Assembly: GCF_016862555.1 (NCBI RefSeq)
Contig: NZ_BONE01000007.1
Location: 1-64,000, forward strand
Origin: Asanoa siamensis
Lineage (GTDB): Bacteria; Actinomycetota; Actinomycetes; Mycobacteriales; Micromonosporaceae
Length of the DNA stretch: 64,000 nucleotides
Reading direction: 5' to 3'
The stretch's first letter is position 1. Every line of letters begins with the position of its first letter. The translations under genes and the position numbers were made by a program. Shown one piece after another: positions 50,536-59,651 of the stretch. The notes under the pieces are model-generated. The model saw nothing but the letters and a program-made list of their open reading frames with translations. It had not been told where the DNA came from and made no database searches.

Positions 50536-51729
50536 GTGACCAGACGCATCCTGTCCCTCTGTGCCGCCGGCGCGGCGCTGGTCGTCGCGGCGGTGCTCGC
50601 GCTGGCCGCGCCCGCGCAGGCGGCACAGCTCACCGCGGTCAGCGGCTTCGGGTCCAACCCCGGAAACCTGGCCATGTACGCGTACCGGCCCGACAACCTG
50701 CCCGGCGGCGCGCCGGCCGTGGTGCTGCTGCACGGCTGCGGGCAGGACGCCAGCACCTACTTCACCAACAGCGGCTGGCGTACGTTCGCCGACCGGTGGC
50801 GGTTCGCGCTGATCGTGCCGCAGCAGAACAGCGGCAACAACGCGACGTCGTGCTTCAACTGGTTCGAGACCGGCGACATCAGCCGGGGGCAGGGCGAGGC
50901 GGCGTCGATCCGGAGCATGGTCGGGTACGCGGTGTCGTCGTACGGGATCGCCGCCAACCGGGTCTACGTCAGCGGGCTGTCGGCCGGCGGCGCGATGAGC
51001 GCGGCCATGCTGGCCACCTATCCGGACGTGTTCGCGGGCGGATCCGTCGTGGCCGGCATCCCCTATCGCTGCGCGACCAGCATGGTCAACGCGTTCAGCT
51101 GCATGAACCCGGGCGTCGACAAGACGCCGGCGCAGTGGGGCGACCTCGTCCGCGGGGCCTATCCGGGCTATTCCGGCGCGCGGCCGAAGGTGGCCGTCTG
51201 GCACGGCACGTCGGACTTCACCGTCGCGTCGGCCAACGCCAACGAGTCGCGGGACCAGTGGACCAACGTGCTGGGCGTGTCGGCGAGCCCGACCGGGACC
51301 GTGTCGCTCGGTGGCGGCACCACGATGGAGCGGTACGGGAACGACGTCGTGCGGGTCTACCGGGTGTCCGGGATGGGGCACGGGACGCCGGTCGACCCCG
51401 GTAGCGGGGCCGAGCAGTGCGGCACGGCGGCCGCGTACTTCCTCGACACCATCTGCTCGGCGTACCACGACGCGACGTTCTTCGGGCTGAACACCGGCGG
51501 GCCCGGGCCGAGCACGCCGCCGACGACCGCACCGCCCACGACGCCGCCGCCGACGGGTGGGCCGTGCGTGACCGCGACCAACTACGCGCACGTCGCCGCC
51601 GGACGGGCCTACCAGCAGCTCGGGTACGTGTACGCGCGCGGCTCGAACCAGGCGATGGGGCTTTACAACGTGTTCCAGACGAACGCGCTGCGCCAGACCG
51701 GGCCGGCCTACTGGGTGGTCGGCTGCTGA
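50536..51729 (+). CDS. Secreted PHB-depolymerase-like esterase
   Basis: A 397-aa exported alpha/beta hydrolase of the extracellular PHB depolymerase (LpqC/feruloyl-esterase) family. The signal peptide ends near AQAAQ (residue 30). The catalytic triad is Ser149 (SGLSAGG), Asp227 (WHGTSDFTV) and His282 (GMGHGTPVD); HGCGQD forms the oxyanion hole. A Pro/Thr linker (STPPTTAPPTTPPP) leads to a C-terminal ~50-residue Cys-bounded module (CVTATNYAHV ... GC) seen in streptomycete homologues. GTG 50536 has GAGGAGG 5 nt upstream. Confidence 0.88.
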   Translation: MTRRILSLCAAGAALVVAAVLALAAPAQAAQLTAVSGFGSNPGNLAMYAYRPDNLPGGAPAVVLLHGCGQDASTYFTNSGWRTFADRWRFALIVPQQNSGNNATSCFNWFETGDISRGQGEAASIRSMVGYAVSSYGIAANRVYVSGLSAGGAMSAAMLATYPDVFAGGSVVAGIPYRCATSMVNAFSCMNPGVDKTPAQWGDLVRGAYPGYSGARPKVAVWHGTSDFTVASANANESRDQWTNVLGVSASPTGTVSLGGGTTMERYGNDVVRVYRVSGMGHGTPVDPGSGAEQCGTAAAYFLDTICSAYHDATFFGLNTGGPGPSTPPTTAPPTTPPPTGGPCVTATNYAHVAAGRAYQQLGYVYARGSNQAMGLYNVFQTNALRQTGPAYWVVGC

Positions 51730-51734
51730 GCGCG

Positions 51735-53456
51735 TTACGCCGCGCGGTCCCGGTCCCTGGTGCCGGGGCCGCCGAAGCGGGACCCGTACGGCCGGCCCGT
51801 CCTGTCCGGGGCGTGCACGATGCCGCCCAGTAGGGCGCTCTCGTAGCCCTCGAGCGGTGTCGGTGACCACCGTTCGACGTCGGCCCGCGCCGCGGCCAGG
51901 GACTGGTTCGCCAGCGACTCCGCGGCCCGGGCGGCGACCAGCGCCTCCACCGGCTCCGCCTCGGTGGCCGCGGCCGCCTGGCCGAGCTCGCCGCGCGCGG
52001 AGAACAGCCGCGTGCGGGCGCGGGCACCGACCGCGCCGCGCCGGGTCACCAGGAAGGCGGCGGCCGCGTCGATCGTCGCGCGGGCCGCGAACATGGCCTG
52101 GTCGAGCTGCTCGCGGGCGTGCGCCACGCGGGAGGACGGGTCGCGGACCGCGCCGAGCGACTCGCCGAGCGGCCCGGAGACCTCCTGCAGGCGACGCAGG
52201 CCGGCCACCGGGTCCGGCCGCGCCTCGGCCAGCTCGGTCGCCAGGGTGGAGGCGGCCTCGTCGGCGCGGGACACGTCGGCGGCGAGGCCGATCTTGTCGC
52301 CCCGGGCGTTGCCCGGCGGGCGGCCCGCCATGGCCAGCACCGCCTTGCCGGCCGCGACCTCGGCGTGCAGGTCGGCCAGCAGCTCCGCGGCGGCGTCCTC
52401 GGCGGTGGCCAGGTCGGCCGCGAACGCGTCCAGGGTGTCCAGCAGGGCCTCGGCCTGACCGAGCGCCTGCTGGGCGGTGCGCAGGCCGGTCCGGCGGCCG
52501 TCCTGCTCGAGCTCGGCGGTGGCGAAGTCGATCCGGGCGGCGGCCTGGGTGAGGTTGTCGGCGACGGGACGCAGGGCGCTGTCCGCGTACGCCGCCGTCA
52601 GCTCCTTCCACGTCCGGGCCGCGACCGTCAGGCGCGTGCGGGCCTCGTCCCGGCGGACGGTGAGGCGGCTGCCCAGCCGGGCCTCCTCGCTCGCCCGGAG
52701 CAGCTCGAACGGCTCGGCCCGGGCGTCGAGGCGCTGGTTGGCGGCCGCGCAGTGCTCGACGATCGCGCGCAGCACCCGGCGCCGGCTGAACTCGTCCTCC
52801 GGCTCGTGGTCGTCGAGGTGCTGGCGGATCCGGAACGCCTCGGCGATGTCCGCGCGGGCCGCGGTGACCGCCTCCACGAAGCCGACGGTCGCGTCCCGGC
52901 CGTGCTGGGCCTGGGCGAAGGTCAGCTCCTGCTCGCTCGTGCACAGGGCGTTGTCGGCGGCGACCAGCGCCGCGTCCGCCTGCGCGAGCAGGCGGGCCGT
53001 GGGCAGGTCGCCGCCGAGATCCAGGGTGTCGGCGTTGGCGTCGGCCGGGCCGGCTCGCTCCGGCGGCGCGGCCTGCTCCGGGGGCCCGGCCGGCTCCTCG
53101 GGCCCGGCCCGTTCCGCCGGCCCCGCGGGCCCGGCCGGGCGGGTCGCGCCGCCGGTGCTGGTGTCGGGCGGTGGAGCGCCGCCCTGGTCCGGTGGCGCCC
53201 AGACGGAGGCGGGCAGGTCCTCGGCCTCGACGCGCTCCGGCTCGCGTACCCGCGGCTGTTGTTCCCGCTTCTCCTGGCGGCTGAAGAGGCGCCTGCGGCG
53301 ACCGTGGCCCGTGCGTCCGGCGATGCGGTGCTTGGGCGTGGTGCGGCCGGTCCCGCGGCGGCGGGCGACCGCCAGCGTGACCACCACCACCCCGAGGACG
53401 AACAACACGCACGCCAACAGCGACAGTGCGTTGTTGTCGCCCGATGCCGCCGACAT
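51735..53456 (-). CDS. Membrane-anchored coiled-coil protein (TPM-protein C-terminal-like)
   Basis: A 573-aa protein with one N-terminal membrane helix (LSLLACVLFVLGVVVVTLAVA), then a basic stretch, a Pro/Ala/Glu-rich linker (residues 85-140) and a long Ala/Glu/Arg-rich helical region to about residue 520. The helical part resembles the C-terminal half of actinobacterial TPM-domain (YgcG-like) proteins, but the extracellular TPM domain itself is missing. TAGCCT (53468-53463) lies 6 nt before the ATG (leaderless). Role unknown, perhaps a cell-envelope scaffold. Confidence 0.75.
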   Translation of the reverse strand: MSAASGDNNALSLLACVLFVLGVVVVTLAVARRRGTGRTTPKHRIAGRTGHGRRRRLFSRQEKREQQPRVREPERVEAEDLPASVWAPPDQGGAPPPDTSTGGATRPAGPAGPAERAGPEEPAGPPEQAAPPERAGPADANADTLDLGGDLPTARLLAQADAALVAADNALCTSEQELTFAQAQHGRDATVGFVEAVTAARADIAEAFRIRQHLDDHEPEDEFSRRRVLRAIVEHCAAANQRLDARAEPFELLRASEEARLGSRLTVRRDEARTRLTVAARTWKELTAAYADSALRPVADNLTQAAARIDFATAELEQDGRRTGLRTAQQALGQAEALLDTLDAFAADLATAEDAAAELLADLHAEVAAGKAVLAMAGRPPGNARGDKIGLAADVSRADEAASTLATELAEARPDPVAGLRRLQEVSGPLGESLGAVRDPSSRVAHAREQLDQAMFAARATIDAAAAFLVTRRGAVGARARTRLFSARGELGQAAAATEAEPVEALVAARAAESLANQSLAAARADVERWSPTPLEGYESALLGGIVHAPDRTGRPYGSRFGGPGTRDRDRAA

Positions 53457-53503
53457 GCGGTCAGGCTATTCGCGGGCGGACGCACCGTCTGCCGAATAGG
53501 CAG

Positions 53504-54400
53504 TCATTGATCCCGGAGGGCGTCGGCGAGCGCGGAACGGACCTCCGTGTGCCGGAACGGGAATCCGGCTCTCTGCAGGACACCGGGCACGGCGCGGGTG
53601 CTCATGACCGCCAGCTCCGCCACGCCGCCCACCACCAGCCGCACGCCGAACTCCGGGATGGGCAGGAACGCCGGGCGGTGCAAAGCCGCGCCGAACGCCC
53701 GGGTGAACTCCGCGTTGGTCACCGGGACGGGCGCGCTCACGTTGACGGGGCCCGCGATGTCGGTGCGCTCGGTGAGCAGGAAGCCGACCGCGCGCAGCCA
53801 GTCGTCCAGCGAGATCCACGGGACCCACTGCCGGCCGCCGGCGATCGGGCCGCCGATGCCGAGCCGGAAGGGGAGCATCTGCGGCTTGAGGAAACCCTCA
53901 TTCTTCTCCAGGGGGACGCCGCTGCGGAGCAGGACGACGCGTACGCCGGCCTCCTCGGCCGGCCGGGTCGACGCCTCCCAGACCCGGCACAGGTCGGGGA
54001 AGAAGCCCTCGCCGGGGGCCGCCGACTCGTCGACGACCCGGTCACCCGTGTCGCCGTACACGTTGATGCCGCTGGAGCTGATGAAGGTCTTCGGCTTTTC
54101 CGGGTGTTTCGCGATCGCCTCGGCCAGGGTCCGGGTGGGTTCGACGCGGCTGTCCCGCAGCAGGCGGCGGTAGGCCGGGGTCCAGCGCTGGTCGCCGATG
54201 TTCGCGCCGGACAGGTTGATCACCGCGTCCACGCCGTCGAGGGCGGCGGGATCGAGCTGGCCGCCGGCGGGGGTCCAGCGGATCTCGTCGGGGCCTTTCG
54301 GCGCGCGCCGGACCAGCCGGACGATCTCGTGACCGCGGAGGGGTCCGGCGATGAGCCGGTTGCCGAGGAAGCCGGACGCACCGGCCATGAGGATCCGCAT
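53504..54400 (-). CDS. SDR39U1/TIGR01777-type epimerase
   Basis: A 298-aa extended short-chain dehydrogenase. GASGFLGNRL is the NAD(P)-binding loop, followed by VINLSGANI and FISSSGINVYGD with the Ser-Tyr active-site pair, and the C-terminal TIGR01777 region (RAGFPFRHTEVRSALADAL). The family is usually encoded beside E2/lipB genes in actinobacteria (Rv2216-like), fitting the conserved neighbourhood here. Substrate unknown. GACAAT (54412-54407) lies 6 nt before the ATG (leaderless). Confidence 0.9.
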   Translation of the reverse strand: MRILMAGASGFLGNRLIAGPLRGHEIVRLVRRAPKGPDEIRWTPAGGQLDPAALDGVDAVINLSGANIGDQRWTPAYRRLLRDSRVEPTRTLAEAIAKHPEKPKTFISSSGINVYGDTGDRVVDESAAPGEGFFPDLCRVWEASTRPAEEAGVRVVLLRSGVPLEKNEGFLKPQMLPFRLGIGGPIAGGRQWVPWISLDDWLRAVGFLLTERTDIAGPVNVSAPVPVTNAEFTRAFGAALHRPAFLPIPEFGVRLVVGGVAELAVMSTRAVPGVLQRAGFPFRHTEVRSALADALRDQ

Positions 54401-54464
54401 GCCTTCATTGTCGTGGATTTCGCGGGGACAGGAGTTGTCGGTGGGCCCGGGTAACCTGCTTTTC

Positions 54465-57214
54465 GTGCGGACGACCAGGGGAGGCGCCAGCCCGGTGATG
54501 ATCGGGCGCGACCGTGAGCTGCGCCAGTTGCGCAAGCTCGTCGCGGCCCGCCGCCCCGGCGTGGCCATGATCTGCGGCGAGCCCGGCGTCGGCAAGACCC
54601 GCCTGGTCCGCGAGCTGCTGTCCACCCTCGACGCTGACACGGTCGTCCTGGTCGGCCAGGCCGAGCCGGGCTCCCTCTCCCGGCCCTACGAGGTGCTGAT
54701 GGACGCCCTCGACGGCCGGGCCGGTGTCGACGGGGTCCTGCTGGCCGAGCTGGGCGACTCGGCCCGCAGCCCGGTCGAGCGCCTGCACAGCGGCGTGCGC
54801 CTGGTCGGCGACCTGATCGCGGGCCGGCCGGCCGTGATCGTCTTCGAGGACCTGCACTGGGCCGACTCCGAGAGCGCGGCGCTGTTCGAGCGCATCGCCG
54901 ACCTCGACGGGCCCTATGTCGTGCTCGGTTCCTACCGGCCGGCCGAGGTGACCGGCCGCGACCCGGTCAGCGCGCTGCTCGCCCGGCTCGGGCGCCGCCA
55001 CGCGGTGACCCGGCTCGACCTGGCCCCCTTCGACGAGGCCGACACCGCGACGCTGCTGGCCGCCGTCACCGGCCGCCCCCCGCGCCACCGCGCGCCGTGG
55101 CCGCGCTGCACCAGCGCACGGGCGGCAACCCGTTCTTCCTCGAGGAGCTGCTCCGCGGCCACGAGCACGACGACCTCGACGCGGTCCACGAGCGCCCGTT
55201 GCCGTGGAGCCTCGCCGAGGTGCTCCGGCGCCAGGTCGACGACCTGGAGCCCGACCAGCGCCGCATCGTCGAGGCGGCGTCCGTGCTCGGCCACCGGGTC
55301 CACTTCGACCTGCTGGCGGCGGTCACCGGCGCCGACGAGGACGAGCTGATCCGCGCGCTGGGCGCGCTGGTCGGCCGCGACGTGCTGGTCGAGACCGGCG
55401 AGGACGAGTTCAGCTTCCGGCACGCGCTGCTGCGCGAGGCGATCGCCGGCCATCTGATCGGGCGGCAGCGCCGGCGCCTGCACGAGGCGGCGTTGGAGGC
55501 GTTGCTGGCCGATGCCGACGGCCGCCTGCCGCACGACCCGGCGATGGTCGCCCACCACGCCCAGGCGGCGGGACGCTACGACGACATGCTGGCGGCGGCC
55601 CGTCGCGGTGTCGCCCTCTACCTGTCGATCGGCTCCGCCTACCAGGCGTTGGAGCTGGCCGAGATGGGCCTGGCCGAGGACGCCGAGGACCCGTCGCTGC
55701 TGTCCGGCGCGGCCCGCGCGGCCTGGCTCGCGGGGCTGCTGACCGACGCGATCGGCTACGCGCGCCGCTGGCGCGACCGGGCCGTCTCGGCCCCCGACCG
55801 CAACGAGGCTCTCTACCTGATGATCCGGCTCGCCTGGGAGGCCGACGAGCTGGCCGAGATGGACGAGCTGACCCACGAGGTCGAGCTGCTGATCGCCGAG
55901 CTGCCGGCGGGCGCCGACCAGGCGCTGGCGATGACCGCGGTGGCCCAGTCGTCGATGCTCCGCGACGACATCGCGGCCGCGATCTCGTGGGCCGACCGGG
56001 CGCTGGCGATCGCCGACTCCCTGTCACTGCCGCGGATCCGGCTCGCCGCGCTGGTGGAGAAGGGCCTGGCGATGACCGAGTGGCCGTCGACGGCGGCCGA
56101 GGGCCAGGCGATCCTGGCGGGGCTGATCGACGAGGCCGAGAAGGCGGGCGAGTGGGTGCTCGCGGCCCGGGCGCTCAACGAGCTGGTCCAGGGCGTGCCA
56201 CCCAACTCGCCGGCGGAGCACGCCGAGCTGCTGGAGCGGATGCGGGTCGACGCCGAGCGGGCGGGCTTCGAGTCGCTGTCGGTCGCGGCCTATTTCCAGG
56301 GGCAGGCCCGGATCGCCGTGCGCGAGGGCGCGCTGTCGGTCGCGATCGCGGCTCTGGAGCAGGGCCGCGAACGCGACCGTTCCTATCTGCGGCGGGGTCG
56401 GTGGGCCGACTACCACGCGGTCTTCCTGGCGGGCCTCTATCTGGAGTCGGGGGCCCACGACGGTGTCGCGGCGATCATCGCCGCGCTCAGCGAAGGCCCC
56501 AACGTGGAGCCACTGACGGTGCCCGGGCTGGCGTTCCACCTGGCGTGCCGCCGCCCGGGCTACGGCGACGTGTCGGCGCTGCTCGACTCCGTGCTGGCGG
56601 CGGTGACCGACCAGAGCTGGCGCAGCGGCTCCCAGGCACACGACCTGCTCTCGGCGGCCATCGAGGGCGGGGTGCCGGAGCCGCGCCTGCACGAGCTGGT
56701 GCGGGCGCTGCTCGACGAGAACGTCTGGGACGACTACCGCACGCTGGTCGACGCACAGCTGGCCGAGGTCGGCGGGCGCGTGGCCGAGGCGCTGGCGGGT
56801 TATCAGGCCGTGTGCGGGTCACAGATCCTGCCGCCGTCGGTGCGTGGCACGGCGGCGGTCGGTGCGGCGCGGTGTGCGCTGGCCCTGGACCGCGCCGGCG
56901 AAGCGGAGGTCGAGGCCGGGCGGGCGGCCGAGCTGCTCTCCCGATGGGGCGGGTGGCGGGTGGCCGCTCTGGGCCGGGTCCGGGAACAGCTGGGTCTGCT
57001 CCCCGACGACGGCGAGCGCGCCGTCTCGGGCGCGGCGGCTCTGACGCCGCGGGAGCGGGAGGTCGCGTTGCTGATCGCTGACGGGTTGACCAATGCCGAG
57101 CTGGCTCGGCGTCTTTACATCTCGCCCAAGACGGCGGCTGTGCATGTCAGCAATATTCTGCACAAGCTTGGGGTGTCGTCGCGGACTCAGGTTGCTGAGG
57201 TTGTCGGGCGGTAG
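54465..57214 (+). pseudogene. LAL-type LuxR regulator split by a frameshift
   Basis: One LAL regulator gene read in two frames. The first frame (GTG 54465; runs to 55349) gives Walker A ICGEPGVGKTRL and Walker [11 protein letters not shown] and breaks at VTGRPP. The second (open from about 55097, stop 57214) resumes with [18 protein letters not shown], the helical middle and the LuxR helix-turn-helix ([39 protein letters not shown]). The switch point is a run of six C (55076-55081); one more C restores a roughly 917-aa protein. Either inactivated, phase-variable or an assembly error. TAACCT (54452-54457) lies 7 nt before GTG. Confidence 0.85.
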
Positions 57215-57277
57215 GGGCCGTCCCATGAGCGGTCGTCCTTGTTCGCTCGGGGTCGGTCTGGTGTGTTGGTCGCTCTT

Positions 57278-57365
57278 CAGGGCGGGGGAGAATTCTGTGA
57301 GTGCCGACAGGTCGCAGAAGGCGCGCCCCTTATAGTCGGCACTCACAAAATCCTCCCCCGCCCTG
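57278..57365. repeat. Near-perfect 31-bp inverted repeat with 26-nt loop
   Basis: Left arm 57278-57308 starts CAGGGCGGGGGAG and ends TGTGAGTGCCGAC; right arm 57335-57365 is its reverse complement with only two differences (29 of 31). The arms enclose 26 nt containing GGCGCGCC. The element is about 88 bp with self-complementary ends, consistent with a MITE-like insertion or a very stable RNA hairpin. Confidence 0.8.
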
Positions 57366-57551
57366 ACCCAGTTCATCCTGGTCGACTCCGGTGTCTGGTT
57401 CGGGGGACACAGTCCATTGGTCGCGGCTCGTCGGGTCGCTTCGTCGGGTCGATCTTCAGGGGTAGCTGCCGTCGCGTGTCCGACGGTGGAATCGTTGCGC
57501 TGCTTCGAAGCCGGTGGATGCGGTCGTTGCGGACAGTCGATGCGGCGTTTC

Positions 57552-57685
57552 GCGGCGCGGTGGACCAGGTCGTGGCGGGCGGATGAGTTCGGCTTTCGTG
57601 TCGAGTCAATTCAGCTCGCGGCGGCGCGGTGGACCAGGTCGTGGGCGGGCCGAGGAAGTCGGCTTTCGTGTCGAGTCAACTCAGC
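57552..57685 (+). repeat. Direct repeat, two copies, 69-bp period
   Basis: Copies at 57552-57615 and 57621-57685 both read GCGGCGCGGTGGACCAGGTCGTGG, then after a variable centre TCGGCTTTCGTGTCGAGTCAA and TTCAGC/CTCAGC. Not part of any recognisable gene. Confidence 0.75.
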
Positions 57686-57836
57686 GCCCTGGGCATCAGG
57701 ACGAACGAGCCGGGCATTAGCTGCCGGTCGCCTTGTCGGGGTGGTGGTCAGTGGCTTTCGCCCTACCGAGGTTATGGACCCCCCGAGGTTCGTGGTCGGC
57801 TGTCTATCGTGGACATAGCGGGCCCTGCCCAACGGG

Positions 57837-59021
57837 TCAACCGTCGGATGGGTGCGGCTCGGCAGTGGTTTGGGTGCGGGGTCGGCCGATCGCCCAGATC
57901 GCCAGGGCCGCGCAGCTCGCGGCCGCGCCTGTGGTAGTGATCGTCGGCCAGCCGCCCGTTGACCAGAGGGTGGTCGCGGCCGCCGAGCCGAGCGCGCCGC
58001 CCGTGAAGGTTGCCACGACGAAGGCCGTGTTGAGGCGGCTGCGGGCCGTCGTGGACGTGGCGAAGATGCGGGTCTGGTTGAGGATCGCCGCCACCTGGAA
58101 GGCCACGTCCAGCACGACCACGGCGATCAGCAACAGGGTCACCGAGCCGCCGAAGAAGGCCGCCGCGACGTAGGCCAGCAGGATCGCCAGCCAGGCCGCG
58201 CCCGTGGCCGGGATCGAAACGCCCGTGTCGTGCAGGCGGCCCGCGCGGCGGGCGGCCAGGGCGCCCGCCAGGCCGGCCAGGCCGAAGAGGCCGATGACCG
58301 AGACCGGGTACGCGAACGGTGGCGCGCTCAGCAGGAACGTCAGCGACGTCCAGAACATCGTGAACACGGCGAAACCCAGCGCCGTCAGCAGCAGCGTCCA
58401 GCGCACCGTGCGGTCGCGCAGGGCCAGCGGCGCGATCGAGGCGATGAGCCGCGGGTACGGCAGCGCTGTCCGCGGGGGCAGCGCGGGCAGGGTGCGGCGC
58501 AGCGCCACCGCGAGCGTCGCCGTGACCAGCGCCGCCAGGGCGAAGACCGCGCGCCAGCCCGCCGCCGCGGCGAGCAGGCCGCTGATCGTGCGGGCCGCGA
58601 GGATGCCGGTCAGCAGGCCCGCCGCCACGGTGCCGACCACGCGGCCCCGGGTGGCCGGGTCGGCCAGGTCGCCGGACAGCGGCATCAGGATCGGGCCCGC
58701 CACCGTGGTCAGGCCGAGCACCGCGCCCGCCGCCAGCAGCACCGGCATCGTCGGCGCCGTCGCGCACAGCAGCAGCGCGCCGGCGCAGGCCAGCAGCACG
58801 CCGGGCAGCAGGCGGCGGCGGTCCGCGACGTCACCGAGCGGGACGATCAGCAGGACGCCGACGGCGTACCCGATCTGGGTCGTCGTGACCAGCCAGCCCG
58901 CGCTCGCCGGCGAAGAGTCCAGGGAGGCGGCGATCAGATCGAGCAGCGGCTGCGCCCAGTAGAGGTTGCCGACCGCGACCCCCGCCGTCACCGCGAACAG
59001 GACGGTCAGGCCCCGCGTCAT
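57837..59021 (-). CDS. MFS transporter, first of a homologous pair
   Basis: A 394-aa 12-helix major facilitator of the DHA1/YtbD-like multidrug type, with NLYWAQPLLDL in helix 1, PLGDVADRRRLLPG in loop 2-3 and GWLVTTTQIGYAVGV in helix 2. It is clearly homologous at protein and DNA level to the MFS gene at 62348, in the same orientation. The stop of the response-regulator gene borders its start (59022). Substrate unknown; small-drug export is likely. Confidence 0.88.
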   Translation of the reverse strand: MTRGLTVLFAVTAGVAVGNLYWAQPLLDLIAASLDSSPASAGWLVTTTQIGYAVGVLLIVPLGDVADRRRLLPGVLLACAGALLLCATAPTMPVLLAAGAVLGLTTVAGPILMPLSGDLADPATRGRVVGTVAAGLLTGILAARTISGLLAAAAGWRAVFALAALVTATLAVALRRTLPALPPRTALPYPRLIASIAPLALRDRTVRWTLLLTALGFAVFTMFWTSLTFLLSAPPFAYPVSVIGLFGLAGLAGALAARRAGRLHDTGVSIPATGAAWLAILLAYVAAAFFGGSVTLLLIAVVVLDVAFQVAAILNQTRIFATSTTARSRLNTAFVVATFTGGALGSAAATTLWSTGGWPTITTTGAAASCAALAIWAIGRPRTQTTAEPHPSDG

Positions 59022-59651
59022 CTACGCGCCGAGGTCGAGGAGGCCGCGTTGCAGGGCGACGGTGACCGCCGCGGTGCGGTCGTCCACGCCCAGCTTCGCG
59101 AACGCCCGCACCAGGTGCGTCTTGACGGTGGTTTCGCTGACCCGCAGTCGCCCGCCGATCTGGCGGTTCGTCAGGCCGTCGGCGACCAGTGCCAGCACCT
59201 GGCGCTCGCGGGCCGTCAACGGGTCGGTGGGTGGTCCCGCCGACCGCGCCATCAGCTTCGCGGCCACCGATGGGGCCAGCGCCGCCTCGCCGCGGGCCGC
59301 TGCCCGCACGCCGCGGACGAGGTCGCCCCGCGCGGCGTCCTTGAGCAGGTAGCCGACCGCGCCGGCGGCGATCGCGCGGTGGATGTCCTGGTCGGTGTCG
59401 AAGGTCGTGAGGACCAGCACGCGTACGGTCGGCAGCTCGCCGCGCAGGGCGACCGTGGCCGCCACGCCGTCGACGCCGGGCATGCGCAGGTCCATCAGCA
59501 CCACGTCCGGGCGGAGCCGCCGGGCCGCGACGACCGCCTCGGTGCCGTTGGTCGCCTCGCCGACTACCTCGATGCCCGGCTCGTCGGCCAGCATCCCGCG
59601 CAGCCCGTCGCGGACGACCGGGTGGTCGTCGACCAGGACCACCCGGATCAT
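59022..59651 (-). CDS. NarL-family response regulator
   Basis: A 209-aa regulator: receiver domain with D8/D9 pocket, phosphoacceptor Asp54 (LMDLRMPG) and LLKDAARGD, then the LuxR helix-turn-helix (DPLTARERQVLALVADGLTNRQIGGRLRVSETTVKTHLVRAFAKLGV). Its ATG overlaps the kinase stop (ATGA at 59648-59651). It probably controls the linked ABC exporter and possibly the flanking MFS genes. Confidence 0.93.
   Translation of the reverse strand: MIRVVLVDDHPVVRDGLRGMLADEPGIEVVGEATNGTEAVVAARRLRPDVVLMDLRMPGVDGVAATVALRGELPTVRVLVLTTFDTDQDIHRAIAAGAVGYLLKDAARGDLVRGVRAAARGEAALAPSVAAKLMARSAGPPTDPLTARERQVLALVADGLTNRQIGGRLRVSETTVKTHLVRAFAKLGVDDRTAAVTVALQRGLLDLGA

Larger units (their letters stand above)
57215..57836. 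other. Gene-free repeat-rich intergenic region
   Basis: 622 bp between the LAL regulator stop and the convergent MFS stop contain no credible gene. They hold the 31-bp inverted repeat (57278-57365), a 69-bp-period direct repeat (57552-57685) and GC-skewed sequence with many GTCG/TCG words, as in decayed or mobile non-coding elements. Confidence 0.6.

Noticed and set aside
57215-57836. Short frames of 80-130 aa between the LAL regulator and MFS gene
   Set aside because: They run across direct and inverted repeats, have no ribosome sites and show Arg/Ser-rich translations.
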